Shown here: one piece after another, positions 9,028 to 20,269 of the stretch
Layout of the letters: the number at the start of each line of letters is the position of its first letter
Numbering within the stretch: position 1 is the stretch's first letter
Assembly: GCA_049999725.1 (NCBI GenBank)
Contig: JBNGIS010015911.1
Span: forward strand, 1 to 35,224
Reading direction: 5' to 3'
DNA length: 35,224 nt
Origin: Haplomitrium mnioides
Taxonomy: Eukaryota; Marchantiophyta; Haplomitriopsida; Calobryales
The notes under the pieces: model-generated
The model's input: only the letters and a program-made list of their open reading frames with translations
Databases searched by the model: none
What the model was told of the DNA's origin: nothing
Translations under genes and position numbers: made by a program

Positions 9028-12000
9028 GATCATCGAAACGATAGAGAGAAATAATTGTAAGCCTTTGGTTGTCTATAAGAGGTTTGTAGTTCCTTGAAAG
9101 CTTCCATACGTAACTTATAATGGCATTAACATTCCCTTGCTTGACACTATTTCAAAGACACATTTAGTTTCATCCTTCTTGTAAGTGCATGAAAGATTCT
9201 ACGTCACTCCACATGTCATGTACTCAAGATCATCCAAACCATAAAGAGAATTCATTGTAAGCTTGTGGTTGTCAATGAGAGGTTGCTAGATCCCTAAAAA
9301 TTTTCATGTGTAGCTCACAATGGCATTGCCATTCCCTTGCTTCACACTATTTCCAAGACAAAAAGGGTTTTATCCTTCTTGTAAGCACATCAAGTACTGT
9401 GCTTAAGTCCATTTGCCATGTACTCAAGATCATGTAAACCATAAAGAGAGTTCATTGTAAGATTGTGGTATGCTGAAACATGGTTTTGAATCCTTGCAAC
9501 CTTTCATATAAAACTCCCAATGACATTGCCATTCCCTTACTTCACACTACTTGCAAGACACAAAAATTTTCATTCTTCTTGTAACTGCATGAAGTATTAT
9601 GGTTTAGTCCATTTGCCATATACTCGAGATCATTGAAATCCTAAAGAGAATTCATTGTAGGCTTGTGGTTGTCTATGAGAGGTTTCTAGATCCTTGAAAG
9701 CTTCCATATATAGCTCACAATGGCATTGGTATTCCCTTGCTCCACACTGGTCCAAGACACAAACAGTTTCCTCCTTGTGAGCGCAACAAGTACTCTACTT
9801 AAGTTCATGTGCCATGTACTTAAGATCATCTAAACCATAAAGAAAATTCATAGTAAACTTGTGGTGGTCTGTAAGACGGTTTTGAATCCTTGTAAGCTTC
9901 CATGTGTAACTCCCAATAGCATTGCCATTCTGTAACTGCACACTATTTCCAAGATACAAATAGTTTCATCCTTCTTATAAGCGCATAAAGTACTTTGCTT
10001 CAATTCAGATGCCATCCATTTGAGATCATCGAAACTATAAAGAGAATTTAATGTGAGGTTCTGGTTGTCTATGACAAGTTTGCAGATTCTTAAAAGCTTC
10101 CATATGTAACTCACAATGGCATTGCCATTCCCTTGCTCCCCACTATTTTCAAGACACAAATAGTTTCATCCTTCTTGTAAGCGCATCAAGTACTCTACTT
10201 AAGTCCATATGCCATGTACTCAAGATCATCTGAACCATAAAGAGAATTCATTGTAAGCTTGTAATAGTCTAAAAGCGGATTTTGAATCCTTGTTAGCTTC
10301 CATGTGTAACTGTTAATGGCATTACCATTTCCTTACCTCACTATTTCCAAGACACAAACAGTTTCATCCTTCTTGTAAGCGCATCAAGCACTCTGCTTAA
10401 GTCCATATGCCATGTACTCAAGATCATCTAAACCATAAAGAGAATTCATTATAGGCTTGTGGTAGTCTAAAAGAGGGACTTGAATCCTTGTAAGCTTACA
10501 TGTGTAACTCCCAATAGCATTGCCATTTGCTTACTCCACCGTATTTCCAAAACACAAACAGTTTCATCCTTCTTGTAAGCGCATGAAGTATTCTGCTTCA
10601 ATCCATATACCATATACTCAAGATCATCAAAACCATGAAGAGAATTCATTGTAAGCTTGTGGTTGTCTATGAGAGGTTTCTAGATCCTTGAGAGCTAACA
10701 TTTTCAACTCACAATGGCATTGCCATTCCCTTGCTCCACACTATTTCCAAGACATAAATAGTTTCATCCTTCTTGTAAGCGCATGAAGTACTCTGCTTCA
10801 ATCCAAATGCCATTCACTCGAGATCATCCAAACCATATCTAGAATCTATTTTAAGCTTGTGGTTGTTTATGACACGTTTCTGCATTCTTGAAAGCTTCCA
10901 TATGTAACTCACAATTGCATTGCTATTCCTTTGCTCCATACTATTTCCAAGACACAAATAGTTTCATCCTTCTTGTAAGCGCATGAAGCAATCAACTTCC
11001 ATCTATATGCCATGTTTTTGAGATTATCAAAACTATAAAGAGAATTTATTGTAAGCTTGTGGTTATCTATGACATGCTTCTAGATCCTCAAAAGCAGACA
11101 TATGTAGCTCACAATGGCATTGCCATTATCGTGCTCCACACTCTTTCCAAAACACAAACAATTTTATCCTTCTTGTAAGCGCATCAGGTACTCTTCTAAA
11201 GCCTATATGCCATGTACTCAAGATCATCTAAACCATAAAGAGAATTCATTTTAGGCTTGTGGTAGTCTAAAAAAGGTAACGTTCTGAATCCTTGTAAGCT
11301 TCCATGTGTAAATTGCAATGGCATTGTCATACCCTTTCTCCACACTAATTCCAAAACACAAACACTTTCATTCTTCATGTACGAGCATCAAGTACTCGTC
11401 TTATGCTCATATGCCATGTACTCAAGATCATCTAAACCATAAACAAAATTCATTGTAGGCTTGTGGTAGTCTAAAAGAGGGTTCTGAATCCTTGTAAGCT
11501 TCCATGTGTAAATTGCAATGGCATTGTCATACCTTTTCTCCACACTAATTCCAAAACACAAACAGTTTCATCCTTCATGTATGAGCATCAAGTACTCGTC
11601 TTATGCTCATATGCCATGTACTCAAGATCATCCAAACCATAAAGAGAATTCATTGTAAGCTTGTGGTAGTCTAAAAGAGGGTTTTGAATCCTTGTAAGCT
11701 TTTATGTGTAACTCCTACTGGCATTAACATTCCCTTACTCTACACTCTTTCTAAGATACAAAAAGTTTGATCTCTCCATTATACACATCAAGTACTCTGC
11801 TTCAGTCCATATGCCATGTTCTCAAGATCATGTAAAACTAAAAGAGCTTTCATTGTAAGCTTCCATGTGTAACTTCCAATGCTATTGCCATTTTCTTACT
11901 CTATACTATTTTCAAGACACAAATAGTTTCATCCTTCTTGTAAGTGCATGAAGTACTTTGTTTGGCTCCATATGCCATGTATTAGAGATCATCAAAATGA

Positions 12001-12771
12001 TAAAGAGAAATCATTGTAAGCTTGTGGTTGTCTATAAGAGGTTTCTAGTTCCTTGAAAGCTTCCACATATAACTCATAATAGCATTGGCGTTCCGTTGCT
12101 CCACACTATTACAAAGACACATTGAGTTTCATCCTTCTTGTAAGCGCATGAAAGATTCTGCTTCACTTCACATGCATGTACTCAAGATCATCAGAACCAT
12201 AAAGAGAATTCATTGTAAGCTTGTGGTTGTCTATAAGAGGTTGCTAGATCCCTAGAAACCTCCATATGTAGCTCATAATGGCATAGCCATTACCTTTCTC
12301 CACACTATTTCCAAGACAAAAGGGGTTTCATCCTTCTTGCAAAGGCATCAAGTACTTTGCTTAAGTCTATATCCCATGTACTCAAGATCATTCAAACCAT
12401 AAAGAGAATTCATTATACCCTCGTGGTAGTATAAAAGAGGGTTTTGAATCATATGTAAGCTTCCATGTGTAACTCTGAATGACATTGCCATTCCTTTACT
12501 CCACACTATTTCCAAGACACAAATAGTTTCATCCTTCTTGTAAGCACATGAAGTACTCTACTTTAGTCCATAGGCCATGTACTTGAGATCATCAAAATCA
12601 TAAAGAGAGTTCATTGTAAGCTTGTAGTTGTCTTTGAGAGGTTTCTAGATTCTTGAAAGCTTCTATATGTAACTCACAATGGTGTTGCCATTCCCTTACT
12701 GCATACTATTTCCAAGACAAAAACAGTTTCATCCTTCTTGTAAGCACATTAAGTACTCTGCTTAAGTTCGT

Positions 12772-12776
12772 ATGCC
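12772..12776. repeat. Left target-site duplication, ATGCC
   Basis: ATGCC directly precedes the TGTCA start of the 5' LTR and recurs directly after the 3' LTR. Joining the two flanks at one copy restores an ordinary satellite monomer (GTATGCCATGTACTC), which confirms the insertion point. Confidence 0.95.
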
Positions 12777-15700
12777 TGTCAGCTAGTGAATTGGGGTGTT
12801 GACTCAGAATTCTTCAATTCAAAAGCAGCATTGGGCCAATCTCCCTCTGGTAAGTGTAAAAGTGCCTCGGAAGGAGTGGAACTACTTCAATCTGTGGGTA
12901 CAAGTAGGTTGCATGGATCCGAGGAGTGGAACAGGATCATTGTGGAAGGAGGGAAGGGAGCGGTGGGTTCTAGTAAGTGGAAAGGCACCACTAAAATTCA
13001 GAGGAAGCCAACAAGAGCTCGTTAATGTCATTGGGATGTGGGAATCGAGGCCTAGTGGGAAGGAAGGAACGCCCACCAGAGGCAAAGCAGCTAGAGGAGG
13101 AAGGTTGAAGCTACAAGGCAAAAATCCAAAAGCTCTCCAGAAGGATGGGGACCACAGAGCAAGCCCGTAGATTCCACACACCAGAAGTGAGGATCAGGGA
13201 TAGAGAGGAAGGGTCGAGACCTTCGTGAGCAAGGGCTAGGCCATGGATCCAAGGACGCTTCGATCTCGCAGGTGTGAGACGAGTTCGACAAAGGTCCGAC
13301 CCATTTCTTGAGTATCCGCGGGCCTTAGCGGAAACATGGGGTCTGTTGAGGGCTTCAAAAGATTTAGCAGATGATGTGTCGGCGTTTCTATGGAGTTGTG
13401 GTGGGACTAGGGAGTCCGCAAATCTTCACGAAGAGGTGGCAGGCCCTGGGCGTCTGAGGGCTTTAACGAAAACGTGGCAAGCGCAGGAGGCCCACAGAGT
13501 TTAGCAGAAACGTGGACAAAGGGGAGAGTCTGCGATCTTCATCGAAGAAAGGTTAACATGACGATAAGGCTACCCCTTTGAAAAATGGCGTCAGACGGCG
13601 GCTTCTTGGATTACGTAGCATCTTCGAAGAGCTCGGGGAGATTCAGTGGACATGTGGTGTCGAGGCGGAGTCCATTGGATTCCACGGAACCAAGTCAGCG
13701 CGGTGGTCCGCCTTCCCCTTTGAAAACGGCGTTGGACGGCACTCCTACGGATTACCTGGCACTCAGGGAGGGTCCGTTGGATCCTTCAGGTCAGAGAAGA
13801 GTCAATCATAGAACCAAGTCAGCGCGGCAGTCTGCCTTCTCCTTTGAAAATGGCATCGGACGACGGGCATGGAAGAATGTCAACCTCAACACATAGCACT
13901 TCGGAGGAGTCCAAGAGATCCTTCAAACTTCCCTGTCCGTCAAATTCTTAAGCTTGGGATCCGCGGTCAACTACGGGACAAGGTCAAAGTGGCGGTCCAA
14001 CTTCCAGGTTGAATGCGGTGTCAGACGGCGGCAACGGAAGAAAATTCAACAAGAGACCCTAGGTTCCGCGAGATTCTACGGACTGGGATCTACAAAGATC
14101 TCCGGGTACGAATCTTGGAGATTCCGTCAGACTCCTTTTCCGTGGGATGCTTCGAGACCTTGTTCCACGGGATTCTTTGGAATTCTGTTCCGAGGGGTTC
14201 TTTAGACTAGGGTTCCGTGGGAATCTTCGAAATCTCAGTCCGCAAGATTCCTCGGACTCACTTCCGTGTGACTGTTGGGCTTGGCGCCATTCAACGAACC
14301 AACGAGACAATTGTCGCAACTTCCGAATATGAGCCTAACAGGATTAACTAACAGTGGAGACAGGTGTTGCAACGTCTGAATCCAAGTCTAACGGGATTAA
14401 CGACCTTTCAATGGGAAGGACTCGCGGGGGCAGCGAAAGCTTGGGGAAGTATACATGAATGGGCTCTGATTGTGATGGGGTTGATGTGCAAGCAAATTAG
14501 AGACGCACCAGCGATCTCAAGACAAGGAAAATGCAACGAGGTAAGGCAGGATTGGGATTCCATTGAGAAGCTATGTGAAGCGAGTGAACTCGCACTGGGG
14601 GGCTAGCGGGGGTGGAGGTGGACTGGAGGGGTGCCGAGAATCGCTGAGCAGGGAGCTCTAGAGGTTGGGGCAATCCAGGTGAACTCATCCCTGCGAGTGG
14701 ACCAGGAGCGAAGGTGGATCGATACGAGAGACTAGAAGGGAATCCGGTCTGTTGAGAATTTGGAAGAGGCTGCCAAGTGGGATCTTGGAGTCGTCTCTGC
14801 ATTCTTTGTGCGGGAGCGTCAACCCAAAGTGCTCGGAGTGCGCTCTAGTGTAATCTTTCAAGTGGAGTTGTAAAGAAGGTGGCTGCGTTAGTGCCTGTGC
14901 ACTGCGAAGAAGACTTGTTCGAGGCTCGGAGGTGGAGTGAGCTACCTGTAGTCGAGAAGACTATCTTTCAGAGGTGGAAGTGAAAGAAATTCTCTTCCAA
15001 GCTTAAGGAAGTAAATCCAAAGCTTTTAGCGATAGAAATTGAAAACTATCTAGAGAGGGGTGTGTGGGTGTGGAAGTTGAAGTGAGGATTGAAGAGGTAA
15101 GTGATTCAGAAGGGAGGAGTCTTCGGGGGAGACCAGTTCCAAAGGGCCTTCAAGGACTATGTTTTGTTGCAGTGCATTGTTGGGTGAATGTGTGTATATG
15201 CTTATTAATTAGATTTGCATTCTGCATATTTTATACAAGAGATATTTAGACTAGGATTTAACAAGAACAGTTGAGCAGACCTTGGGGCAGCTTTGAAGTG
15301 GGAGTCAAGTCCCTTGACACAGTCATGTGACCTTGGGGGCAGTGCTCTTTGTTCCTGACTCTATTTTATTGTGTAAGAAACAACTCATAGTAGCATCGTT
15401 AGGATTCATATCTGTACAAAAACCCTGTGACAACCTTGAGAGAGGGAGTCTAGTTCATTGTCATTGCCCATTGGTGCAAGATTCAACACCTTTCTACCCC
15501 TAGAGTATACACAAAGTGGTAGGGTCCAGATTTGGGACCTCTGGAATACAATGGAAGATTACTACAAGGAATACTAGTGTGCTATGGATGTGGACTTATG
15601 TGTGGTGAATGAATGAACAAGATATATGCTGAGGAGAATGAGGGGTGAGTAAAGGGCTTGTAAGGAAAGAGAGGATCCTTAAAGCCTCAAAGTGATAGCT

Positions 15701-15804
15701 GGATAGGGGCCATTTCAGAAAAGAACCTAAAGACCCTTAAACTATCCTCCCTTGCCTTCCAAGTGACGCCTATGAAGGTTAAGGCTTGAAGGTGGGGAGT
15801 GACA
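12777..15804 (+). repeat. 5' LTR, 3,028 bp
   Basis: Starts TGTCAGC at 12777, ends GGGGAGTGACA at 15804, and matches 21713-24752 along its whole length. It contains internal repeats: degenerate units built on TTTGAAAA-GGCGT-GGACGGC near 13577, 13719, 13844 and 14008, and a 25-bp array at 14134-14275. A TATA-like TTTTATACAAG near 15230 could be the promoter, leaving a roughly 0.55-kb transcribed R-U5 part. In the 3' LTR the same site reads TTTTAAACAAG. Compared with the other LTR it has a small indel near 13390-13410. The LTR is much longer than most plant gypsy LTRs. Confidence 0.95.
14134..14275 (+). repeat. 25-bp tandem repeats inside the 5' LTR, about 6 units
   Basis: The core TTCCGTGGGATTCTTCGGAAT recurs with a 25-bp period: TTCC (or GTCC) at 14138, 14163, 14188, 14213 and 14238, then 14262. 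Looser copies lie just upstream at 14064 and 14122. The same array is in the other LTR, so it was present before insertion. Confidence 0.85.
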
Positions 15805-16045
15805 TGAATTTTTTGCGCTAGAAGGAGGGGGAAAGGTTTGGAGAAACTCGAGACCAACCCGAACCCAAGATATAGCTTTGTGCACAAGAGACCCAAAGTC
15901 AGATTGTGAAGGCAAATTCCGAGAAAGAGAGCAATTGTTGGTGAGTTTGTTGAGAAAGAGTGGCGGAAGGCCGAGATTTTTTGGTGGAAGTGGCCGTGGC
16001 CAGTGTTGGGATGGCTAATCCAGTTCCCCCTCTGGGCTTCGAGGC
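15805..16045 (+). other. Leader between 5' LTR and gag
   Basis: Untranslated leader of the element. An ATG at 16011 opens a short frame (MANPVPPLGFEA), followed after about 35 bp by the gag frame in another register, suggesting that gag began here and lost one base near 16045. Confidence 0.4.
15813..15830 (+). other. Candidate primer-binding site of the gypsy element
   Basis: Nine bases after the 5' LTR the sequence reads TTGCGCTAGAAGGAGGGG. This resembles the GGCGCTAGAAGGAGGG-type primer sites of plant gypsy elements, with TT in place of GG at the tRNA-CCA end. Position fits. The tRNA cannot be named without a search. Confidence 0.45.
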
Positions 16046-17750
16046 CGATTCAAATACAAGTCCTTCAAGGAACGCCCAAAAGATGACCTTGATGCATGGC
16101 TAGACGACATGGAGAACACCGCAGCAGCTAATGGCGAAAGCCATGTGAAAATTGGGATTCTGCGAGCGGTCTTGAAGGGGGGAGCCCAGCCATGGTACAA
16201 GGATTTGCCTGACAACATCAAGCGCGGCTGGCATGCATTCAAGGCAGCCTTCATTGCAGAATTTTGAGGGATGAAGGAAGAGACATAGGCGCTGATCAAG
16301 ATGGGTCAGCTCAAAATGAAAAAGAAGGAGTTCGTGAGGAAATTCCCCTAGCGATTCAAGAAGGTGGCGTAGAAGCTGAACCTGCCAGCCACTGACGGAA
16401 TGCTCACGGCGTGGTTCCTGGCAGCTCTACACAGGGGAATTGGGACATGGGTGAGACAAACGGATCCTCAAACTTTGGAAGAAGCAATCAATGTAGCCCG
16501 ATCCCATGTCAAGGCTGCAATCACCAGTTCTCGCAGAAAAGCACAGATCAAATATGAGTATGATGACCCTTCAGACACCTCGGACAGTGGAGAGGAAATA
16601 GATGAGAGTTTCGAGTCCTCCTCGGAAAGTGAGAATGAGTCGGGCAACATCAGCTTAGAGGAGGACCGATTATCTCGAAAAAAGAAGAAGAGGAAGGACC
16701 TCAAGAAGAAGAAGCAGACCAAAGAAGTGAATCATCGCAAGGGGGCCAAGAAGGGGAAGTACAGAAAAACTGAACCCAAACCCAAGGCGGACAGGAAGCC
16801 AGGAGGAGGGATCAAATTGAAGAGCTAAGCGCCAAGATGGAGGCAATGAACTCCTCTTGGTTGGGATCAAAATAGAAGGCAAGCCCCTCTCCACCCAGAG
16901 AGTAGGAGTATGGTGCGTAAGGTGTAAGCAACATGGACACTCCCCTCAGGAATGTCCGAACGACAACAATGATGTACACTACGTAAGGGAGGAAGCACCA
17001 GAATATGTGAGAGAAGAGGTGGAGTACGTAATGGAAGAGACCCCGAAGACAGTGTATCAGATCAGTGGGGGGCCTCGGACCATGCTGAGCAGACCCGCAT
17101 GGGGGAGCGGGGGGCATGGGAATTAGTGGGCTGCCAATCGGCCACCCCGAACAACTATCATGGTATGTTGGAATTGTGGCAAGCCTGGCCACATTTCCTC
17201 TAACTGTTCGGAGCCGCGGAAGAGCGGTTATGGCCAACCGCTTGCCTTGTGCTTCTAGTGCAAAAAGGAGGGGCATGTGGCAGTCAATTGCCCACTTTCC
17301 AGAAGACCCGATGCAACCCCTAGACAAGGCACAAATCCTCCTCCCCTTGCAATTGTCAATCTCATCACTTTGGAAGCGGAGGAGGAAGCGGAATTGCCAG
17401 GATGGGAGACACTTGCTCCCAATGATTGTTTCCGGGTGGTGACCAAGGCTGGGGCAAAGGCCAAAAAGAAGAGCCAGAAGAAGATTGAGCGGAAAGCCAA
17501 GAAGTGGGTAACTCAAGCGACCTCATCATGGAGTGATTTGGATTATCATAGGGATAATCCGAAGTGGCTCTATCCAAAGCAACATGACCATGTGAGGAGG
17601 CAATTGGAGGCTCTGGAAGCCTTGGAGGAAGATCAGGCATCGGAGGAGACCCTTAAAGAAGTTTGCAAACAACAAGGAGAGATCCAAGAGGCAAGGACAA
17701 AGGTCGTAACTTCCGAAGAGGGAACAAAACCCACCCTATACAGCATTTAG
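16046..17750 (+). pseudogene. gag: gag: capsid and nucleocapsid with three CCHC zinc knuckles, broken
   Basis: The capsid domain reads from 16046 (FKERPKDDLDAWLDDME, WYKDLPDNI, WHAFKAAFIAEF), as in plant retrotransposon gag. Four in-frame stops interrupt it: TGA 16265, TAG 16286, TAG 16349 and TAG 16370. A basic, acidic and lysine-rich tail follows to 16828. After a one-base shift come three CX2CX4HX4C knuckles at 16914-16955, 17166-17207 and 17250-17291. The third has TAG at 17256 between its first two cysteines, and another TAG lies at 17124. The tail to 17750 is charged and probably coiled coil. The protein would have packaged element RNA. Three knuckles is more than the usual one or two. 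Confidence 0.85.
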
Positions 17751-17752
17751 GT

Positions 17753-18632
17753 GGATGTGAGGGATTGTTCTATTACGGCAACAGTGGGCTAACTCATCAA
17801 GGACAGTCTATTATATCAAAGATAGTTGTGATAATTGTTGATGGGAGTCAATAGGAGAAGAAGGCTACCCAAAGTAGGAGCTCCAACAGATCTGCAACTG
17901 GTGTGTGAGGACAAGGGGGCCCTAGAGATCGACATATAGATCGTGGGGTGCATACTGTCATTGGTGCCTGTAGATAGAGGGGTAGGAGTCAACATAATGG
18001 TAGAGGAGACAGCTCACAAGCTGGGATTCACGAAATTCCAGCATACAGCCAGAATTATGAGGTTGGTGGATGGATCATGGGTGAAGCCATTGGGCTCCCT
18101 CCTCCAAGTACCCAATTTCATTGGAGGAAAGGAGTTCAAGCTAAACTATCTGGTCATGCAACCCGCCCGAGCATCTCCATACCCTGTGTTAATCGGAAGG
18201 CCTTGGCTATATGGGGCTCGAGTCATGCACAACTAGAGGAATTCCACATTGGTGTTCGGCCCCAAAAATACGATAGTGTACTATGGCCCAGTTCTTCACT
18301 TAGAGGAAACACAATCTGAGGCAAAATATGACAGTGAGTGGTCCAAAGAGGAGGAAGAGTCAAAATACCACTATTGCATGCAGATGGTGAGTGAAGCAAC
18401 AGAGGAGGATCTCTCGGAAGAAGGTGTGGTGTCCGTAAATCAAATCGAATTATCCAAGTACGCCGAAACAGAGCACCAACGGAGAAAATCTATGGAGGAT
18501 TGGGCCAGATATGAGGACGTCAAGATTAGAAAGGAGGTGGGGTCCGAATTGTCTCATCAGATGCGGAAGGCGGACACGTGGAGGTCCGAAGAAGCTCCTC
18601 AAGATGAGGGGGAGTGCGATTGGCAACTTTGA
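17753..18632 (+). pseudogene. pol: pol part 1: aspartic protease and acidic linker, broken
   Basis: Same frame as the nucleocapsid. The segment to 17942 is crowded with stops. The protease core reads VPVDRGVGVNIM with the catalytic aspartate at 17973-17975. The usual D-[ST/G]-G triad is D-R-G here, one G-to-A step from D-G-G. The flap-side motif VLIGRPWLYGARVMHN follows near 18190-18235, ending in a TAG where this family normally has tryptophan. An acidic stretch follows (EEEESKYHY) before a frameshift into the RT frame near 18620. The substitution and the stops mean no active protease. Confidence 0.8.
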
Positions 18633-20160
18633 TGCCGGAGGAAGACACTCACGGACGAAATGATATGGGGGTGGTGAGGGAAGCCCAACACAAGAAATTG
18701 GTGGTCCAAGAAGGACAAACATTCCACATAAGCTTCCAATTGCCTAGAGAATCGGAGCGGGCCCTCATCAATCTACTGCATAATTTCAGTGACGCCTTTG
18801 CTTGGAGTCACAGGGATTTGAAGGGAGTCCCGAGGGAATTGGAGGAGCATCGAATCGACTTGGAACCAACAGCAATCCTGGTGCGACAACGACAATACCG
18901 AATGAACCCTCGATTCTCCTTGCTAGTGAAGGAGGAGATAGACAAACTGTTGGAAGCCGACTTCATCTACCCAGTGCTGAATAGCGAATGGGTGTCCCCC
19001 CTGGTAGTGGTGCTCAAGAAGGTGGGACAAGATGGGGAGAAGAAAATCCAAGTATGCCAGGATTTTCGGAAGCTTAATAAGGGTACGAAAAAAGACCACT
19101 ATCTGTTGCCTTTCACAGATGGGGTGCTGGATTTGGTGGCGAGGCAAGAAATTTACAGCTTCCTCGACGGGTACTCTGGGTACAATCAAATTTGGATCCA
19201 AGAAGAGGATCAACTCAAAACGACATTCACCACGGAATTGGGGGTGTTTGCCTTCAGAAGAATGCCCTTCGGATTGTGCAATGCACCAAGAACGTTTCAA
19301 TGGATGATGATAAACATCTTCCATGACTATCTCATAAAGTTCTTGGAAGTGTTCATCAATGACTTCATGGTGTATGGCAAGCTGGAGAATCATGAGCGGG
19401 ATGTGAGCTCACCCTCCAACGGTGCAGAGAAACGAGGTTGAGACTATACCCGAGCAAGTGTTTCTTCGAGGTGAAGGAGGGGATACTCCTTAGACACCGG
19501 ATTTCTAGCAAGGGCATAGAGGTGGATCAGTAGAAGATAGCTAATTGGATGAATGTTGCATTTCCCACCAGCCTAAAGGAGGTGCAAGGATTCTTGGGGT
19601 GCGTCAAATATTATCAAAGATTCATCAACCAATTTGCCTCAGTAGCTCTGCCCCTCATCCAAATGACAAAGGGGGGTAGCGCATTTGAGGCCACCCCTCA
19701 AAGGCTGGCAAGCTTCACCGAACTGAACAAGAGACTGGCGAGTGCCCATGTTTTAGTGCCTCCCAGCTGGGGAAAGAACTTCCATGTGATGATCGATGTG
19801 TCCGGATTCTGCATCGGAGCGGTGCTGAGCTAGGTGGATGAGAAAGGGCGGGATCATCCAATTTATTTTGCTAGCAAGCTACTGACCCCCATAGAGAAGA
19901 ATTACTTTGCCACAAATTGGAAAGCCCTATGGATTATTTATGCCTTGAAGAAATTCAGGCATTATTTGTTGTATTACAAAGTGATCTTCCATACAAATCA
20001 CAATGCACTCAAATATATGGTGAAAAACCCCGATGTCACCAATAAGATTACGAGGTGGGTGCTTCTCCTATAGGAATTCAACTTCGAAGTCATGATCAAA
20101 CCTGGGATGAAGCACAACAATGTCGACTTCTTCTCTAGAATTGTGGATCCAATCAACCAT
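18614..20160 (+). pseudogene. pol: pol part 2: reverse transcriptase and RNase H, active sites lost
   Basis: RT motifs occur in order: FAWSHRDLKGV, EADFIYPVLNSEWVSPLVVV, CQDFRKLN, FLDGYSGYNQI with the first catalytic aspartate, FRRMPFGLCNAP, and VFINDFMVYG. The last should hold two adjacent aspartates, but the first is Asn (AAT at 19358-19360). A frameshift near 19410 moves to the RNase H frame, with TAG at 19531 and 19831. RNase H keeps D (GAT 19795), but the usual Glu is Lys (AAA 19921) and the next Asp is Asn (AAT 19996). All three losses are single G-to-A changes. The order and motifs assign it to Ty3/gypsy. It cannot copy RNA. Confidence 0.88.
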
Positions 20161-20269
20161 GAGGGGGTGGGTGATGCATTCCCAAATGAGGACCCGTTTC
20201 AGGTGAAAGCTGGAAGGGCCACAAACTACGCTACCCTCATTGAATTCCTCTGTTCTGCCCAGATTCCAA

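Larger units (their letters stand above)
7773..12776. repeat. 200-bp satellite array, left part (about 25 monomers)
   Basis: Monomers repeat at almost exactly 200 bp, judged from successive copies of AAGATCATC (for example 8266, 8466, 8666, 8866, then 10223, 10421, 10621, 10821, 11021, 11221). Two broad types occur: one with TAGTCTAAAAGAGGG and ATGTGTAACTCCCAATGGC, the other with TTGTCTATGAGAGGTTTC and ATATGTAACTCACAATGGC. Most monomers carry GAATTC and AAGCTT about 10 bp apart, plus the near-palindrome AATGGCATTGCCATT. The array begins inside the lectin-like gene and is interrupted at 12776 by the retrotransposon. Short minus-strand open frames recur because monomers are alike. They are not taken as genes. 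Confidence 0.95.

Noticed and set aside
12786-14802. Open frames of 60-124 codons within the LTR
   Set aside because: Most are not preserved at the same extent in the other LTR, and they contain the 25-bp and longer subrepeats. LTRs are not expected to code.
16812-17516. 234-codon minus-strand open frame opposite gag
   Set aside because: It is antisense to recognisable gag nucleocapsid coding sequence, has a low-complexity Pro/Leu-rich composition, and shows no domain.
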